From Bacilli bacterium (lineage in GTDB: Bacteria; Bacillota_I; Bacilli_A; RF39; UBA660): DNA of 64,000 nt. This document shows, piece after piece, positions 15,032 through 23,310 of this stretch. Numbering within the stretch: position 1 is the stretch's first letter; every line of letters begins with the position of its first letter. Below the pieces are notes generated by a model. It was not told the origin of the DNA. It made no database searches and saw only the letters and a list, made by a program, of their open reading frames with translations. The position numbers were made by a program, and so were the translations under genes. The stretch covers positions 62,001-126,000 of the forward strand of contig JAFWJL010000008.1 of assembly GCA_017511605.1 (NCBI GenBank). The letters are read 5' to 3'.

Positions 15032-15118
15032 ATATTAGATGATATTACTTCGTTATATCTTAAACTAAAAACTATTAGTGGAGATATAAAAGTATTATTT
15101 AAAGGAAAAAATAATTAA
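15032..15118 (+). pseudogene. short open stretch after tRNA-Thr, possible gene remnant
   Basis: An open frame of 28 sense codons (reading ILDDITSLYLKLKT and so on) ends at TAA 15116-15118 and begins at the tRNA 3' end, with no ATG, GTG or TTG and no ribosome binding site. It is followed by a proper terminator. It could be the tail of a lost gene or simply the trailer of the tRNA transcript. Length alone does not prove coding. Confidence 0.25.
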
Positions 15119-15141
15119 AAACTAGATATTTCTAGTTTTTT
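15118..15141 (+). terminator. rho-independent terminator after tRNA-Thr
   Basis: AAAACTAGA (15118-15126), loop TATT, TCTAGTTTT (15131-15139), T run. Confidence 0.8.
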
Positions 15142-15146
15142 GTTTA

Positions 15147-15155
15147 TGATATAAT
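15147..15155 (+). promoter_or_regulatory. extended -10 promoter
   Basis: TGATATAAT, 25 nt before the ATG at 15180 and a few bases after the preceding terminator. Confidence 0.65.
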
Positions 15156-15179
15156 TGAATTATAGTATAGGAGGTTTGT

Positions 15180-15653
15180 ATGGAAAAACACTTTGTAGAA
15201 AAATATTCTGGTGAGTACTATTTCTCAAGTCAAGACAAAGATTCTATTCAAGGAGTAGGAGAAGAAACTGGTAATGGTGATACTATTTTATTTACTTATG
15301 ATGAAGATAATTTGGAAGAACCATTAATGAGTATGGGAAAATACTTAACTAGAAATTATATTTTTGATAGAGAAAAATTAATGGAAAAATTGATTTTATA
15401 TCATGCAGAACAAGTAGGTGTATATGCTGCTATGACAGAAATTACTTGTGATGTTATAATGGAAACTGATACTAATAAAGATATGATTAGAGCGCTATTT
15501 ATGGAAAAACAAATAGATAAAGAAATTGGTGATAAATTAATAGAATATTTAGATGAGAAACTTAGTATGCAATTGGATTTTTTTAAGAATATGGATAAAG
15601 TATCATTGGTAATGTATATTGAGAAGAGAAAAGGAAGAAAAAAAGAAAAATAA
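15180..15653 (+). CDS. acidic protein of unknown function
   Basis: 157 residues, not recognised. There is no signal peptide or membrane segment. The first 60 residues are Asp/Glu/Gly/Ser-rich, and the rest is helical (REKLMEKLILYHAEQVGVYA, MDKVSLVMYIEKRK) ending in a run of Lys/Arg/Glu. AGGAGG is well placed before the ATG. It is followed closely by the transglutaminase-like gene, which has its own -10 box, so co-function is possible but not shown. Confidence 0.75.
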   Translation: MEKHFVEKYSGEYYFSSQDKDSIQGVGEETGNGDTILFTYDEDNLEEPLMSMGKYLTRNYIFDREKLMEKLILYHAEQVGVYAAMTEITCDVIMETDTNKDMIRALFMEKQIDKEIGDKLIEYLDEKLSMQLDFFKNMDKVSLVMYIEKRKGRKKEK

Positions 15654-15681
15654 ATTTCTTTTTTTTTTAATATATAAGTAC

Positions 15682-15687
15682 TATAAT
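15682..15687 (+). promoter_or_regulatory. -10 box of the transglutaminase-like gene
   Basis: TATAAT 22 nt before the ATG at 15709, after a T-rich stretch at the end of the previous gene. Confidence 0.5.
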
Positions 15688-15708
15688 ATATGGAAAACAG
15701 GTGGTTAT

Positions 15709-16662
15709 ATGGATTTCTATTATAAACTTAAGGAAATGTCTTTAGAAGAAATTGAAAAATATTTATCTTATGAAATATATAATTTAGAAAGTATTTCTAA
15801 ACAAAATAATAGTTATGGTTATATTGGTTATAATTTACATTTTAATCCGGGAAAAATTAGTTTATTAGATGAAGATGAAAAAAATCCTGTTGAAGAAGTA
15901 AAGTTTCATACAGGTTATGTACCTAAAGGTACAAAAGTCGTATTTGGTTGTAATACATATGATAATGGTATGTCATTTAATGGTGGAATGTATTATATTG
16001 TAGATGATGAAGAATATGTTTATGAATTTTGTAGGCTTATAAAAGATGCTGATGTTAGAAGCAATGAAGAACTTTTTGAGTTTATATTATTCTACCTTAA
16101 TGATTATTTTGGAGAAAGAGGAAATCAAACTCGCGAAGAGATGTTTCAATTAATTATGAAAGCTGATCATACATATTATGATTCTGTTATAGGTCACAAA
16201 CTTAGTGATTTTAAGGGAAAAGGTAATGCTGTTTGTACTGAATATGCTGTGATGGCTAATAACATATTAACGGTGTTTGGCTTTGATAGTACTATAGTAT
16301 TGGGACAGTTGAAAATTGGTATGAAAGATGTTCAAGATCATGCATTTAATATAGTTTCTTATACAGATAGTGAATATAATAGAAAAGACATGTTAGTTGA
16401 TTTTTCATCAAGTTCTGATGTCTATGATTTTAACTATAACAAAATAGGTGATGTTCCTTATACAATAGATTTAACTTATTTAGATGATGATTTTTTTGAA
16501 AAATTTTATTATATGCAAAAGCATTTATATTTTGATGATTATTGTTATGTTTCTGAAGGAGGTATGTTACTTAAACTGAAGGTGGATAATAATACTAGAG
16601 ATTACTATGTAAGTAGTTGTAAAACGCCTGTAAAAGATGTGTCAAATATAAAGCAAAAATAA
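15709..16662 (+). CDS. transglutaminase-like protein
   Basis: 317 residues. A transglutaminase-like Cys-His-Asp triad can be read in order: GNAVCTEYAVMANNIL (Cys), VQDHAFNIVSY (His) and MLVDFSSSSD (Asp), about residues 185-240. An N-terminal region of about 180 residues with Tyr/Asn/Asp-rich strands precedes it. There is no signal peptide, so it acts in the cytoplasm. Members of this superfamily include proteases and amidases as well as cross-linkers. I chose the ATG at 15709 after AGGTGG; the frame upstream overlaps the previous gene and a promoter. Function unknown. Confidence 0.75.
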   Translation: MDFYYKLKEMSLEEIEKYLSYEIYNLESISKQNNSYGYIGYNLHFNPGKISLLDEDEKNPVEEVKFHTGYVPKGTKVVFGCNTYDNGMSFNGGMYYIVDDEEYVYEFCRLIKDADVRSNEELFEFILFYLNDYFGERGNQTREEMFQLIMKADHTYYDSVIGHKLSDFKGKGNAVCTEYAVMANNILTVFGFDSTIVLGQLKIGMKDVQDHAFNIVSYTDSEYNRKDMLVDFSSSSDVYDFNYNKIGDVPYTIDLTYLDDDFFEKFYYMQKHLYFDDYCYVSEGGMLLKLKVDNNTRDYYVSSCKTPVKDVSNIKQK

Positions 16663-16670
16663 TATATATA

Positions 16671-16679
16671 TGATATAAT
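16671..16679 (+). promoter_or_regulatory. extended -10 promoter of SDR gene
   Basis: TGATATAAT, 27 nt before the ATG at 16707. Confidence 0.65.
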
Positions 16680-16706
16680 CTTATTAGAAAGTAGGGAGAT
16701 TATATT

Positions 16707-17465
16707 ATGTTTAATTTAAAAGGAAGAGTAGCTGTTATTAGTGGAGCATCTAGTGGACTTGGTAAACAAATGGCAAAAGGTTTTGCAGAAGCTGGAGCTG
16801 ACCTTGTAATATTAGCTAGACGTGTTGAAAAATTAGAAGAATTAAAAAGTGAATTAGAAACTTTAGGAGTAAAAGTACTTGCTTGCAAATGTGATGTAAC
16901 TTTAACAGAAGATATTGACAATGCTGCAAAAGAAGTAGAAAAAGCATTTGGTAAAGTAGATATTCTAGTAAACTGTGCAGGTAGTGCTAAAAATGCAGGT
17001 GTACTTAATATGACAGATGAAGAATGGGATTTCACTATAGCAACTGATCAAACAAGTGTATTTAAAATGACTAGAGCATTTGCAAATATTATGAAGAAAA
17101 ATAATTACGGAAGAATAATTAATATTGCATCTATGTATGGACTTGTTGGTAATACTGCATTAGATACAGTTGCATATCATTCTTCAAAAGGTGGAGTGGT
17201 TAATTTTACAAGAGCAGTAGCAGCAGAACTTGCTAAATACAACATTACTTGTAATGCAATTTGTCCTGGATATTTTGATACTGAACTTACTCATGATACT
17301 TTAATTACTGATGAATTTACTCAATATATGAAAGCAACAGTACCATTAGGAAGATATGGTAAAGAAGGAGAACTAAATGCTGGTGCAATATTCCTTGCTA
17401 GTGATGAAGCAAGTTATGTAACAGGAGTTATTTTACCAATAGACGGAGGCTATACTTGTGTATAG
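16707..17465 (+). CDS. short-chain dehydrogenase/reductase (SDR)
   Basis: 252 residues, classical SDR. SGASSGLGK is the TGxxxGxG cofactor loop, LARR after the second strand suggests NADP preference, NCAGSAKNAG is the NAG motif, and INIASMYG with YHSSKGG give the catalytic Ser-Tyr-Lys. PGYFDTELT and IDGGYTCV finish the pattern. It resembles gluconate 5-dehydrogenase and 3-oxoacyl-ACP reductase (FabG) branches. With no fatty-acid or sugar-acid genes nearby, the substrate is open. It stands alone; its terminator stem begins in the last codons. Confidence 0.85.
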   Translation: MFNLKGRVAVISGASSGLGKQMAKGFAEAGADLVILARRVEKLEELKSELETLGVKVLACKCDVTLTEDIDNAAKEVEKAFGKVDILVNCAGSAKNAGVLNMTDEEWDFTIATDQTSVFKMTRAFANIMKKNNYGRIINIASMYGLVGNTALDTVAYHSSKGGVVNFTRAVAAELAKYNITCNAICPGYFDTELTHDTLITDEFTQYMKATVPLGRYGKEGELNAGAIFLASDEASYVTGVILPIDGGYTCV

Positions 17466-17474
17466 TCTTTTTTT
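17448..17474 (+). terminator. rho-independent terminator of SDR gene
   Basis: GGCTATAC (17448-17455), loop TTGT, GTATAGTC (17460-17467) with one G-T pair, T7. The left arm and stop codon are in the coding sequence. Confidence 0.8.
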
Positions 17475-17559
17475 ATGATAAAAACTCTACCGTTAGTTTA
17501 CCTACTTTTAGTAGAATTTTTAAAATAATTGTAGTACTATATAGATGTGGAGGGAAAAT

Positions 17560-18882
17560 ATGAGAGATTATGAATTAGGAAATAAGTTGTATGAGTTAAG
17601 AAAAAAGAAAAACTTAACTCAAGAAGATCTTGCTTTATTATTAGATGTTTCAGATAAAGCAGTATCTAAATGGGAGAATGGTACAGCTCATCCAACAATA
17701 ATGAATCTAAAAAAATTATCTGAAATATTTGATGTTAGTTTAGATGAATTAATTACATTAGAAGAAAAAGAAAATAAGCAAAAAATTACTAAAATAGTAC
17801 TTACTGGAGGACCTTGTGGTGGAAAGACAACTGCGATGAATTGGATTCAAAATCACTTTCAAAAATATGGGTATAAAATAATATTTGTACCAGAGACGGC
17901 TACTGAATTAATTACTAGCGGATTAAAACCATGGGAGGCAAAAACAAATGTTGATTTTCAAAGTGTATTATTTGATCTACAACTTGCTAAAGAAAAAATT
18001 TATGAAGAAGGTGCTAGAAAGTTACCTAATGATAAAATCTTGATAGTTTATGATAGAGGTATTCTTGATAATAAAGCGTATATGACTAAAAGAGATTTCG
18101 AATATATATTAAAATCCAAGAAATTGAGTGAAATTAAATTAAGAGATTCATATGATGCTGTATTTAATTTAGTAACTGCTGCTAAAGGAGCTAAAGAATG
18201 CTATAACTTAGATAATCCCGCAAGAACTGATACAATAGAAGATGCAACAAAATTGGACGATGCACTAATTGCTAGTTGGACAGGACATCCACACTTTAGA
18301 ATAATTGATAATTCAACTGACTTTGATGAAAAAATGAAAAGATTATTAAAAGAAATAGCTAGTGTATTAGGCGAACCTGATCCATATGAAATAGAAAGAA
18401 AATTCTTAATAGAAATGCCAGATTTAAATTACTTAGAATCTTTACCAAACTGTGAGAAAGTACAAATAGTTCAAACATATTTAAAAAGTGCAGATGACGA
18501 AGAAATTAGAGTAAGACAACGTGGTAGTGAAGCAGGTTTCACTTATTCAAAAACTAAGAAGATTGAGGTTACAAACACAAAGAGAATTGAAAAAGAAGAG
18601 AGATTAACTCAAGATGAATATATTCGTGAATTGTTAAATGCTGATCCTGAAAAGGGACAAATTGTAAAAGATAGATATTGCTTGTCATATAATAACCAAT
18701 ATTTTGAAATTGATATTTATCCTTTCTGGAAAGATAAAGCAATAATAGAAATAGAATTATCTAGTGAAAATCAAAAGATAGATTTACCTTCATTTATAAA
18801 ACCAATAGATGAAGTTACTGAAGATTTAAGATATAGAAACAGTGAAATTGCTAAACAAATAAAAAAAGGACTAGAAATCTAG
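17560..18882 (+). CDS. XRE-type HTH + NadR-like NTPase (AAA_28) + CYTH fusion protein
   Basis: 440 residues with three domains. Residues 1-60: an XRE/Cro helix-turn-helix (LRKKKNLTQEDLALLLDVSD, AVSKWENG). Residues about 78-270: a P-loop NTPase of the AAA_28/NadR kinase-like family (VLTGGPCGGKTT Walker A at about 84, FVPETATELI, ILIVYDRGILD). Residues about 277-440: a CYTH/triphosphate-tunnel domain opening with EIERKFLIE (ExExK) and rich in paired acidic and basic strands. CYTH domains hydrolyse triphosphates or bind polyphosphates. The HTH suggests DNA binding. The joint function is unknown. I chose the ATG at 17560 after GGAGGG. Confidence 0.85.
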   Translation: MRDYELGNKLYELRKKKNLTQEDLALLLDVSDKAVSKWENGTAHPTIMNLKKLSEIFDVSLDELITLEEKENKQKITKIVLTGGPCGGKTTAMNWIQNHFQKYGYKIIFVPETATELITSGLKPWEAKTNVDFQSVLFDLQLAKEKIYEEGARKLPNDKILIVYDRGILDNKAYMTKRDFEYILKSKKLSEIKLRDSYDAVFNLVTAAKGAKECYNLDNPARTDTIEDATKLDDALIASWTGHPHFRIIDNSTDFDEKMKRLLKEIASVLGEPDPYEIERKFLIEMPDLNYLESLPNCEKVQIVQTYLKSADDEEIRVRQRGSEAGFTYSKTKKIEVTNTKRIEKEERLTQDEYIRELLNADPEKGQIVKDRYCLSYNNQYFEIDIYPFWKDKAIIEIELSSENQKIDLPSFIKPIDEVTEDLRYRNSEIAKQIKKGLEI

Positions 18883-18890
18883 TCTTTTTT
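18869..18890 (+). terminator. rho-independent terminator
   Basis: GACTAGA (18869-18875), AA, TCTAGTC (18878-18884), T6. The loop probably opens to four bases. The stop codon lies in the right arm. Confidence 0.75.
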
Positions 18891-18938
18891 ATTTACTTTT
18901 AATATTTATAATATGTATAATGAATATAGGTGGTTCAA

Positions 18939-20582
18939 ATGAGTAAAGAAAAATATCAGTATGCAATAAAATACGAAGTAAGAAGATATAAAAATGATAA
19001 GTATATATTTATTCCTAACTCTTTAGTAAAGGGTGTAGAAACAATGACTGGTTTCTGTGATTTGGATGGTAAGGAATATCCTATTTTTATAGATACAATA
19101 GCTCCTAAAGCTAAAGTATATGTTGATATGATAAATTATGTGGATGAATTACCTTTGATTTTTCCAGAATTAGAAGGCGAAAGTGAAGAATTCATGGGAG
19201 AATATTTCTTTGAAGCATATAAGGATATGCCATTCTATGTAAATATGACTGATGTTAATGAAATGGGTATTCCACATAGATATTTTATTGATATAAATAA
19301 GATAGATATTGATAAATCAACTGCTTATTATTATATGAAAAATTCTATTCCTTGTGTAGTTTTAAACGAGAAGGCATTGAATGAAGTTATGGATGCTAGA
19401 ACTTTGAAACAAGCAAAACTTCTTCTTACTAAATATCAAATGGGTATGAAGGCAATTAAGCAAGTAAAGAAGAGGACAGGTATCACTTCTAGAGTTAGTA
19501 TTACAGGAGATAAAGTAAATTATTATGAGGTTGATAAAGCTGTTGATACTGCTGCTTTAGATAAACAAATAGAAAAACAAAAAAGCATAAGTTCTAATAG
19601 TGGTTTTGTTTCTAATAAAGATATATCATATGTAGGGCTTAGAGATTATCTTAGAAAAAGAATATATGGTCATGAGAAAGAAATAGATACTTTTGCCCAA
19701 AAATTATATATGAATTACACAGCGGTAGAGGGAGAACCAATAGAGTCTATTCTATTAGTAGGACCAACTGGTACAGGTAAAACTGAGACTGTCAAATCAG
19801 CATGTGAATATTTAGGAATACCATGGTATGAAATTAATGCTTCTAATTTAATTTCTCAAGGTATAGTAGGAACTAGTATTGAGGATGTTATTATAGGATT
19901 ATATGAACGTGCTGGTAAAGATCTTAAGAAAGCTCAAAGAGGATTAATATTTTTAGATGAATTTGATAAATTAAATGATACTAAGAATGAAACAAAAACG
20001 GATGTAAAAAATATTTTATTAACATTTACAGCTGGTGGTGCTTTTCCTATAAATATTAATAATTATAATTTTACATTTGATACTACAATGACTAATAAGA
20101 TATATGCTGGTGTATTTGAACGAATTAGTGAAAAGAAAAATCCAATAGGATTTGGAACTCCTAATATAATGGTTCCTTCACTTGGTACTGCTGAAGAAAT
20201 AAGAGAAAAAATAATAGATAAGAAGTATTTATCTCAAGAAGAACTATCTCGTATAACTACAATTCTTGCATATGATGAATTAACTAGAGAAACAAAAAGA
20301 GATATATTATTAACATGTGCCTCAAGTGTATATTTGAAGAAACGTAATAGATATGGCAGACAATTTGATATAGATTTAGTATTAGATGATGGTTATGTGG
20401 AGGCATTACTTGATCAACAAACACGTATTTCTACAGGTATGAGATGTATTAATAATTCTTTTAATAATACAATGGATGATGTTGAAAAATTTATATTAGA
20501 AAATGAAGATAAGGGTTATAAAAAATTAGTATTAACAAAAGATACAGTTAATAATTCAAGTAGGTTTGAATTAAGTGCTTAA
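18939..20582 (+). CDS. ClpX-like AAA+ unfoldase with a non-zinc N-terminal domain
   Basis: 547 residues. The AAA+ core matches ClpX in order: GPTGTGKT Walker A (about 275-282), a GIVG element 33 residues later where ClpX has the pore loop GYVG, KKAQRGLIFLDEFDK Walker B (about 336-342), IGFG (403-406) at the place of the ClpP-docking IGF loop, and a sensor-2 GMRCINN (about 500). The first 220 residues are a new Tyr/Asp-rich domain that lacks the ClpX zinc-binding Cys. The pore aromatic is replaced by Ile. It could be a specialised ClpP partner or a ClpP-independent remodeller. I chose the ATG at 18939. Confidence 0.85.
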   Translation: MSKEKYQYAIKYEVRRYKNDKYIFIPNSLVKGVETMTGFCDLDGKEYPIFIDTIAPKAKVYVDMINYVDELPLIFPELEGESEEFMGEYFFEAYKDMPFYVNMTDVNEMGIPHRYFIDINKIDIDKSTAYYYMKNSIPCVVLNEKALNEVMDARTLKQAKLLLTKYQMGMKAIKQVKKRTGITSRVSITGDKVNYYEVDKAVDTAALDKQIEKQKSISSNSGFVSNKDISYVGLRDYLRKRIYGHEKEIDTFAQKLYMNYTAVEGEPIESILLVGPTGTGKTETVKSACEYLGIPWYEINASNLISQGIVGTSIEDVIIGLYERAGKDLKKAQRGLIFLDEFDKLNDTKNETKTDVKNILLTFTAGGAFPININNYNFTFDTTMTNKIYAGVFERISEKKNPIGFGTPNIMVPSLGTAEEIREKIIDKKYLSQEELSRITTILAYDELTRETKRDILLTCASSVYLKKRNRYGRQFDIDLVLDDGYVEALLDQQTRISTGMRCINNSFNNTMDDVEKFILENEDKGYKKLVLTKDTVNNSSRFELSA

Positions 20583-20605
20583 AGTAGATTTTATCTACTT
20601 TTTTT
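20582..20605 (+). terminator. rho-independent terminator of ClpX-like gene
   Basis: AAGTAGA (20582-20588), loop TTTTA, TCTACTT (20594-20600), T run. Confidence 0.8.
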
Positions 20606-20615
20606 ATTTGTATTA

Positions 20616-20624
20616 TGTTATAAT
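20616..20624 (+). promoter_or_regulatory. extended -10 promoter of P-type ATPase gene
   Basis: TGTTATAAT, 28 nt before the ATG at 20653, right after the previous terminator. Confidence 0.65.
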
Positions 20625-20652
20625 CTTATATAGAGTAGAAGGAGGTTATAGT

Positions 20653-23265
20653 ATGAGTCGTTATTTTTCTAAAAGTACAGAAGAAATATTTACTAATCTT
20701 AAAACTAATGAAGCAGGTCTTAGTATTTCAGATGTTAAAAGAAGAATAGAAAAGTATGGATTAAATACTATTCCTCGTAAAGAAAAAGAAGGATTATTTC
20801 TTATATTTATTAAAGAAATAATAGATCCAATTGTTTTACTTTTATTTGCAGCTGCTATTTTTTCTTTTTTAACTGGTGAAATTGTTGATGGTGTAGGAAT
20901 ATTAGTAATTATTTTTATAGATTTGATTATAGGTACTTATGAAGAAAATAAGGCCAATAAAACAATTGATTCATTACAGAAGTTAGTTCCTGTAAGTGTT
21001 AAAGTAATTAGAAATAATAAAGAAGTAGAGATTGATTTTAAAGATTTAGTTCCGGGAGATTTAGTTTGTTTAGAATCTGGAGATAAGATATCTGCAGATA
21101 TGCGAATAATTGAATCTCATAATTTAACAGTAGATGAATCTATACTAACTGGGGAATCTATTCCGATAACTAAAGATAGTAGAGTTATAAAAGATAAAGA
21201 TGTTCCAATTAATTCACAGACAAATATGTTATTTGCGGGATGTAATATAGTTACTGGTAGAGGTATGGCAATTGTTATTGGTACGGGTATTAATACAGAG
21301 ATAGGTAAAATTGCTGATACTCTTCAAAATAGTAAAGAGGAAAAATCGCCATTGACAATCAGAATGGAAAAATTTTCTAAACAAATTAGCACAGTAATTA
21401 TTGTATTTTCAATTATATTGGCAATTCTTTTATATATTAAAGGGTTTGAGTTAAATGAAATATTAATTTCAGTTATTGCATTAGCAGTTTCAGCTTTGCC
21501 TGAGGGTTTACCTTTAGCTTTAACTATGGCTCTTACAATTGCATCTAATAAGATGGCTAAGAAAAAAGTTGTTGCTAAAAAATTATATTCAGTAGAAGCG
21601 TTAGGAAGCTGTACAGTTATTGCTAGTGATAAAACAGGAACTTTAACAGTTAATGAACAAACAGCTAAAAAAATAGTTCTACCAAATGATTTAGAGTATG
21701 AAATAACAGGAACTGGTTATATGGTAGAAGGTAGTGTTATTGGAGAAAAATTAGAGTATGCTCGTGAAATAGCTACTTTAGGAGTTATTAATAATGAGGC
21801 AACTTTAACAAAAGAAAATTTAATAGGCGATAAAATAGATTTGGCTTTTTTAGTGTTAGGACAAAAATTAAGAATAAATGATAATTCTAAAATAGTAGAT
21901 TCTATTCCTTATGAATCTTCTAATGGGTATTCTGCTGTTTTCTATGAAGATAATAATAAAGTGTATTGTACTATTAAAGGTTCATTAGAAGTAGTTAGTA
22001 GTTTTTGCAATGCAATTAATCTTCGAAAAGATAATAGCTTTAGTAAAATAAATAGGCAGAATGAGGAATTGTCAAAAGATGGATATAGGGTGATAGCAAT
22101 CGCTGTTGGTGAAGTTGCTAAGAAAAATAATTATACAGAAAAAGATATAAAGAATCTTAAATTTATGGGATTAGTTGGTTTCATAGATCCGATTAGGAAA
22201 GATGCAATTAAAGCTATAAAAGATTCTGTGAATGCCGGTATAAATGTACTGATGATTACTGGAGATCATCCATTAACGGCTTTTAAGATTGCCAAAGATT
22301 TAAAACTTACAAATAGTTATGATGAAGTAGCTACTGGGGATGATATTAGTAATTATCTAAAGAAAAGTGATAGAGAATTTGATGAATTTGTTAAAAGTAA
22401 AAAGGTATTTGCAAGAGTTACTTCATTACAAAAATTAAGAATAGTAGAATCATTAAAGAGACAAGGTGAATTTGTTGCTGTTACTGGTGATGGAGTTAAT
22501 GATGCTTTGGCATTACAAAGTGCTAATATAGGAATAAGTATGGGTAGTGGTACAGATATTGCTAAAGATACTTCGAAAATAATATTGTTAAATGATGATT
22601 TTAAGTCTATTGTTAATAGTATTTATGAAGGTAGAGTAGCTTATTCAAATATAAGAAAAATAGTATATTTCTTATTATCTTGTGGGCTTGCAGAAGTTTT
22701 ATTCTTTACATTATCTATTTTATTTAATATGCCTATGCCACTTTTAGCTATACAATTATTATGGTTAAACGTAGTTACAGATGGTATACAAGATATTGCT
22801 TTATCATTTGAAAAAGGGGATAAGAGTATATTAACTAATTCTTATCATAATCCTAGAAGTGGATTATTTGATAAGAAAATGGTTAGTCAAATACTAGTAT
22901 CTGGAATTACTATAGGTTTAATAGTATTTGGTTTGTGGATATACTTAGTTAATTATCAAAAACTAGAAATTAATGTTTCGAGAACTTATGTTATGGCTTT
23001 AATGATTATAATTCAAAATTTCCATGCATTTAACTGTCGAAGTGAAGATAAGAGTATTGGTGATATTCCATTATTTTCTAATAAGATATTTATAGTTGGA
23101 ATAATTGGTTCTATTATATTAGGAGTTGCTGTTATTCAAATAAAATTCTTTAATACAATTTTAAAAACAACAGGAATGCCTTTAAATAATTTATGTTTAA
23201 TAATTGCATTAGGACTTATAATTATGCTTGTCATGGAGATTTATAAAAAGATACAGAAAAAATAA
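20653..23265 (+). CDS. P-type cation ATPase, calcium-transporting (P2A) type
   Basis: 870 residues. The actuator TGES is present as LTGESIPIT, the phosphorylation site as SDKTGTLTVNE, the hinge as TGDGVNDALAL, and the fourth membrane segment contains PEGLPLALT, as in SERCA/PMCA-like and YloB pumps. About ten membrane helices are visible: four before the large cytoplasmic loop and six after it. The N-terminal cation-ATPase domain (residues 1-60) is complete. It would export Ca2+ (or Mn2+) at the plasma membrane. GGAGG precedes the ATG at 20653. No metal regulator is adjacent. Confidence 0.92.
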   Translation: MSRYFSKSTEEIFTNLKTNEAGLSISDVKRRIEKYGLNTIPRKEKEGLFLIFIKEIIDPIVLLLFAAAIFSFLTGEIVDGVGILVIIFIDLIIGTYEENKANKTIDSLQKLVPVSVKVIRNNKEVEIDFKDLVPGDLVCLESGDKISADMRIIESHNLTVDESILTGESIPITKDSRVIKDKDVPINSQTNMLFAGCNIVTGRGMAIVIGTGINTEIGKIADTLQNSKEEKSPLTIRMEKFSKQISTVIIVFSIILAILLYIKGFELNEILISVIALAVSALPEGLPLALTMALTIASNKMAKKKVVAKKLYSVEALGSCTVIASDKTGTLTVNEQTAKKIVLPNDLEYEITGTGYMVEGSVIGEKLEYAREIATLGVINNEATLTKENLIGDKIDLAFLVLGQKLRINDNSKIVDSIPYESSNGYSAVFYEDNNKVYCTIKGSLEVVSSFCNAINLRKDNSFSKINRQNEELSKDGYRVIAIAVGEVAKKNNYTEKDIKNLKFMGLVGFIDPIRKDAIKAIKDSVNAGINVLMITGDHPLTAFKIAKDLKLTNSYDEVATGDDISNYLKKSDREFDEFVKSKKVFARVTSLQKLRIVESLKRQGEFVAVTGDGVNDALALQSANIGISMGSGTDIAKDTSKIILLNDDFKSIVNSIYEGRVAYSNIRKIVYFLLSCGLAEVLFFTLSILFNMPMPLLAIQLLWLNVVTDGIQDIALSFEKGDKSILTNSYHNPRSGLFDKKMVSQILVSGITIGLIVFGLWIYLVNYQKLEINVSRTYVMALMIIIQNFHAFNCRSEDKSIGDIPLFSNKIFIVGIIGSIILGVAVIQIKFFNTILKTTGMPLNNLCLIIALGLIIMLVMEIYKKIQKK

Positions 23266-23272
23266 ATATATA

Positions 23273-23281
23273 TGTTATAAT
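23273..23281 (+). promoter_or_regulatory. extended -10 promoter of tkt
   Basis: TGTTATAAT, 29 nt before the ATG at 23311. No terminator is visible between the ATPase gene and this promoter. Confidence 0.6.
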
Positions 23282-23310
23282 ATTAATATTGAAGATTGGA
23301 GTTGCAATTT

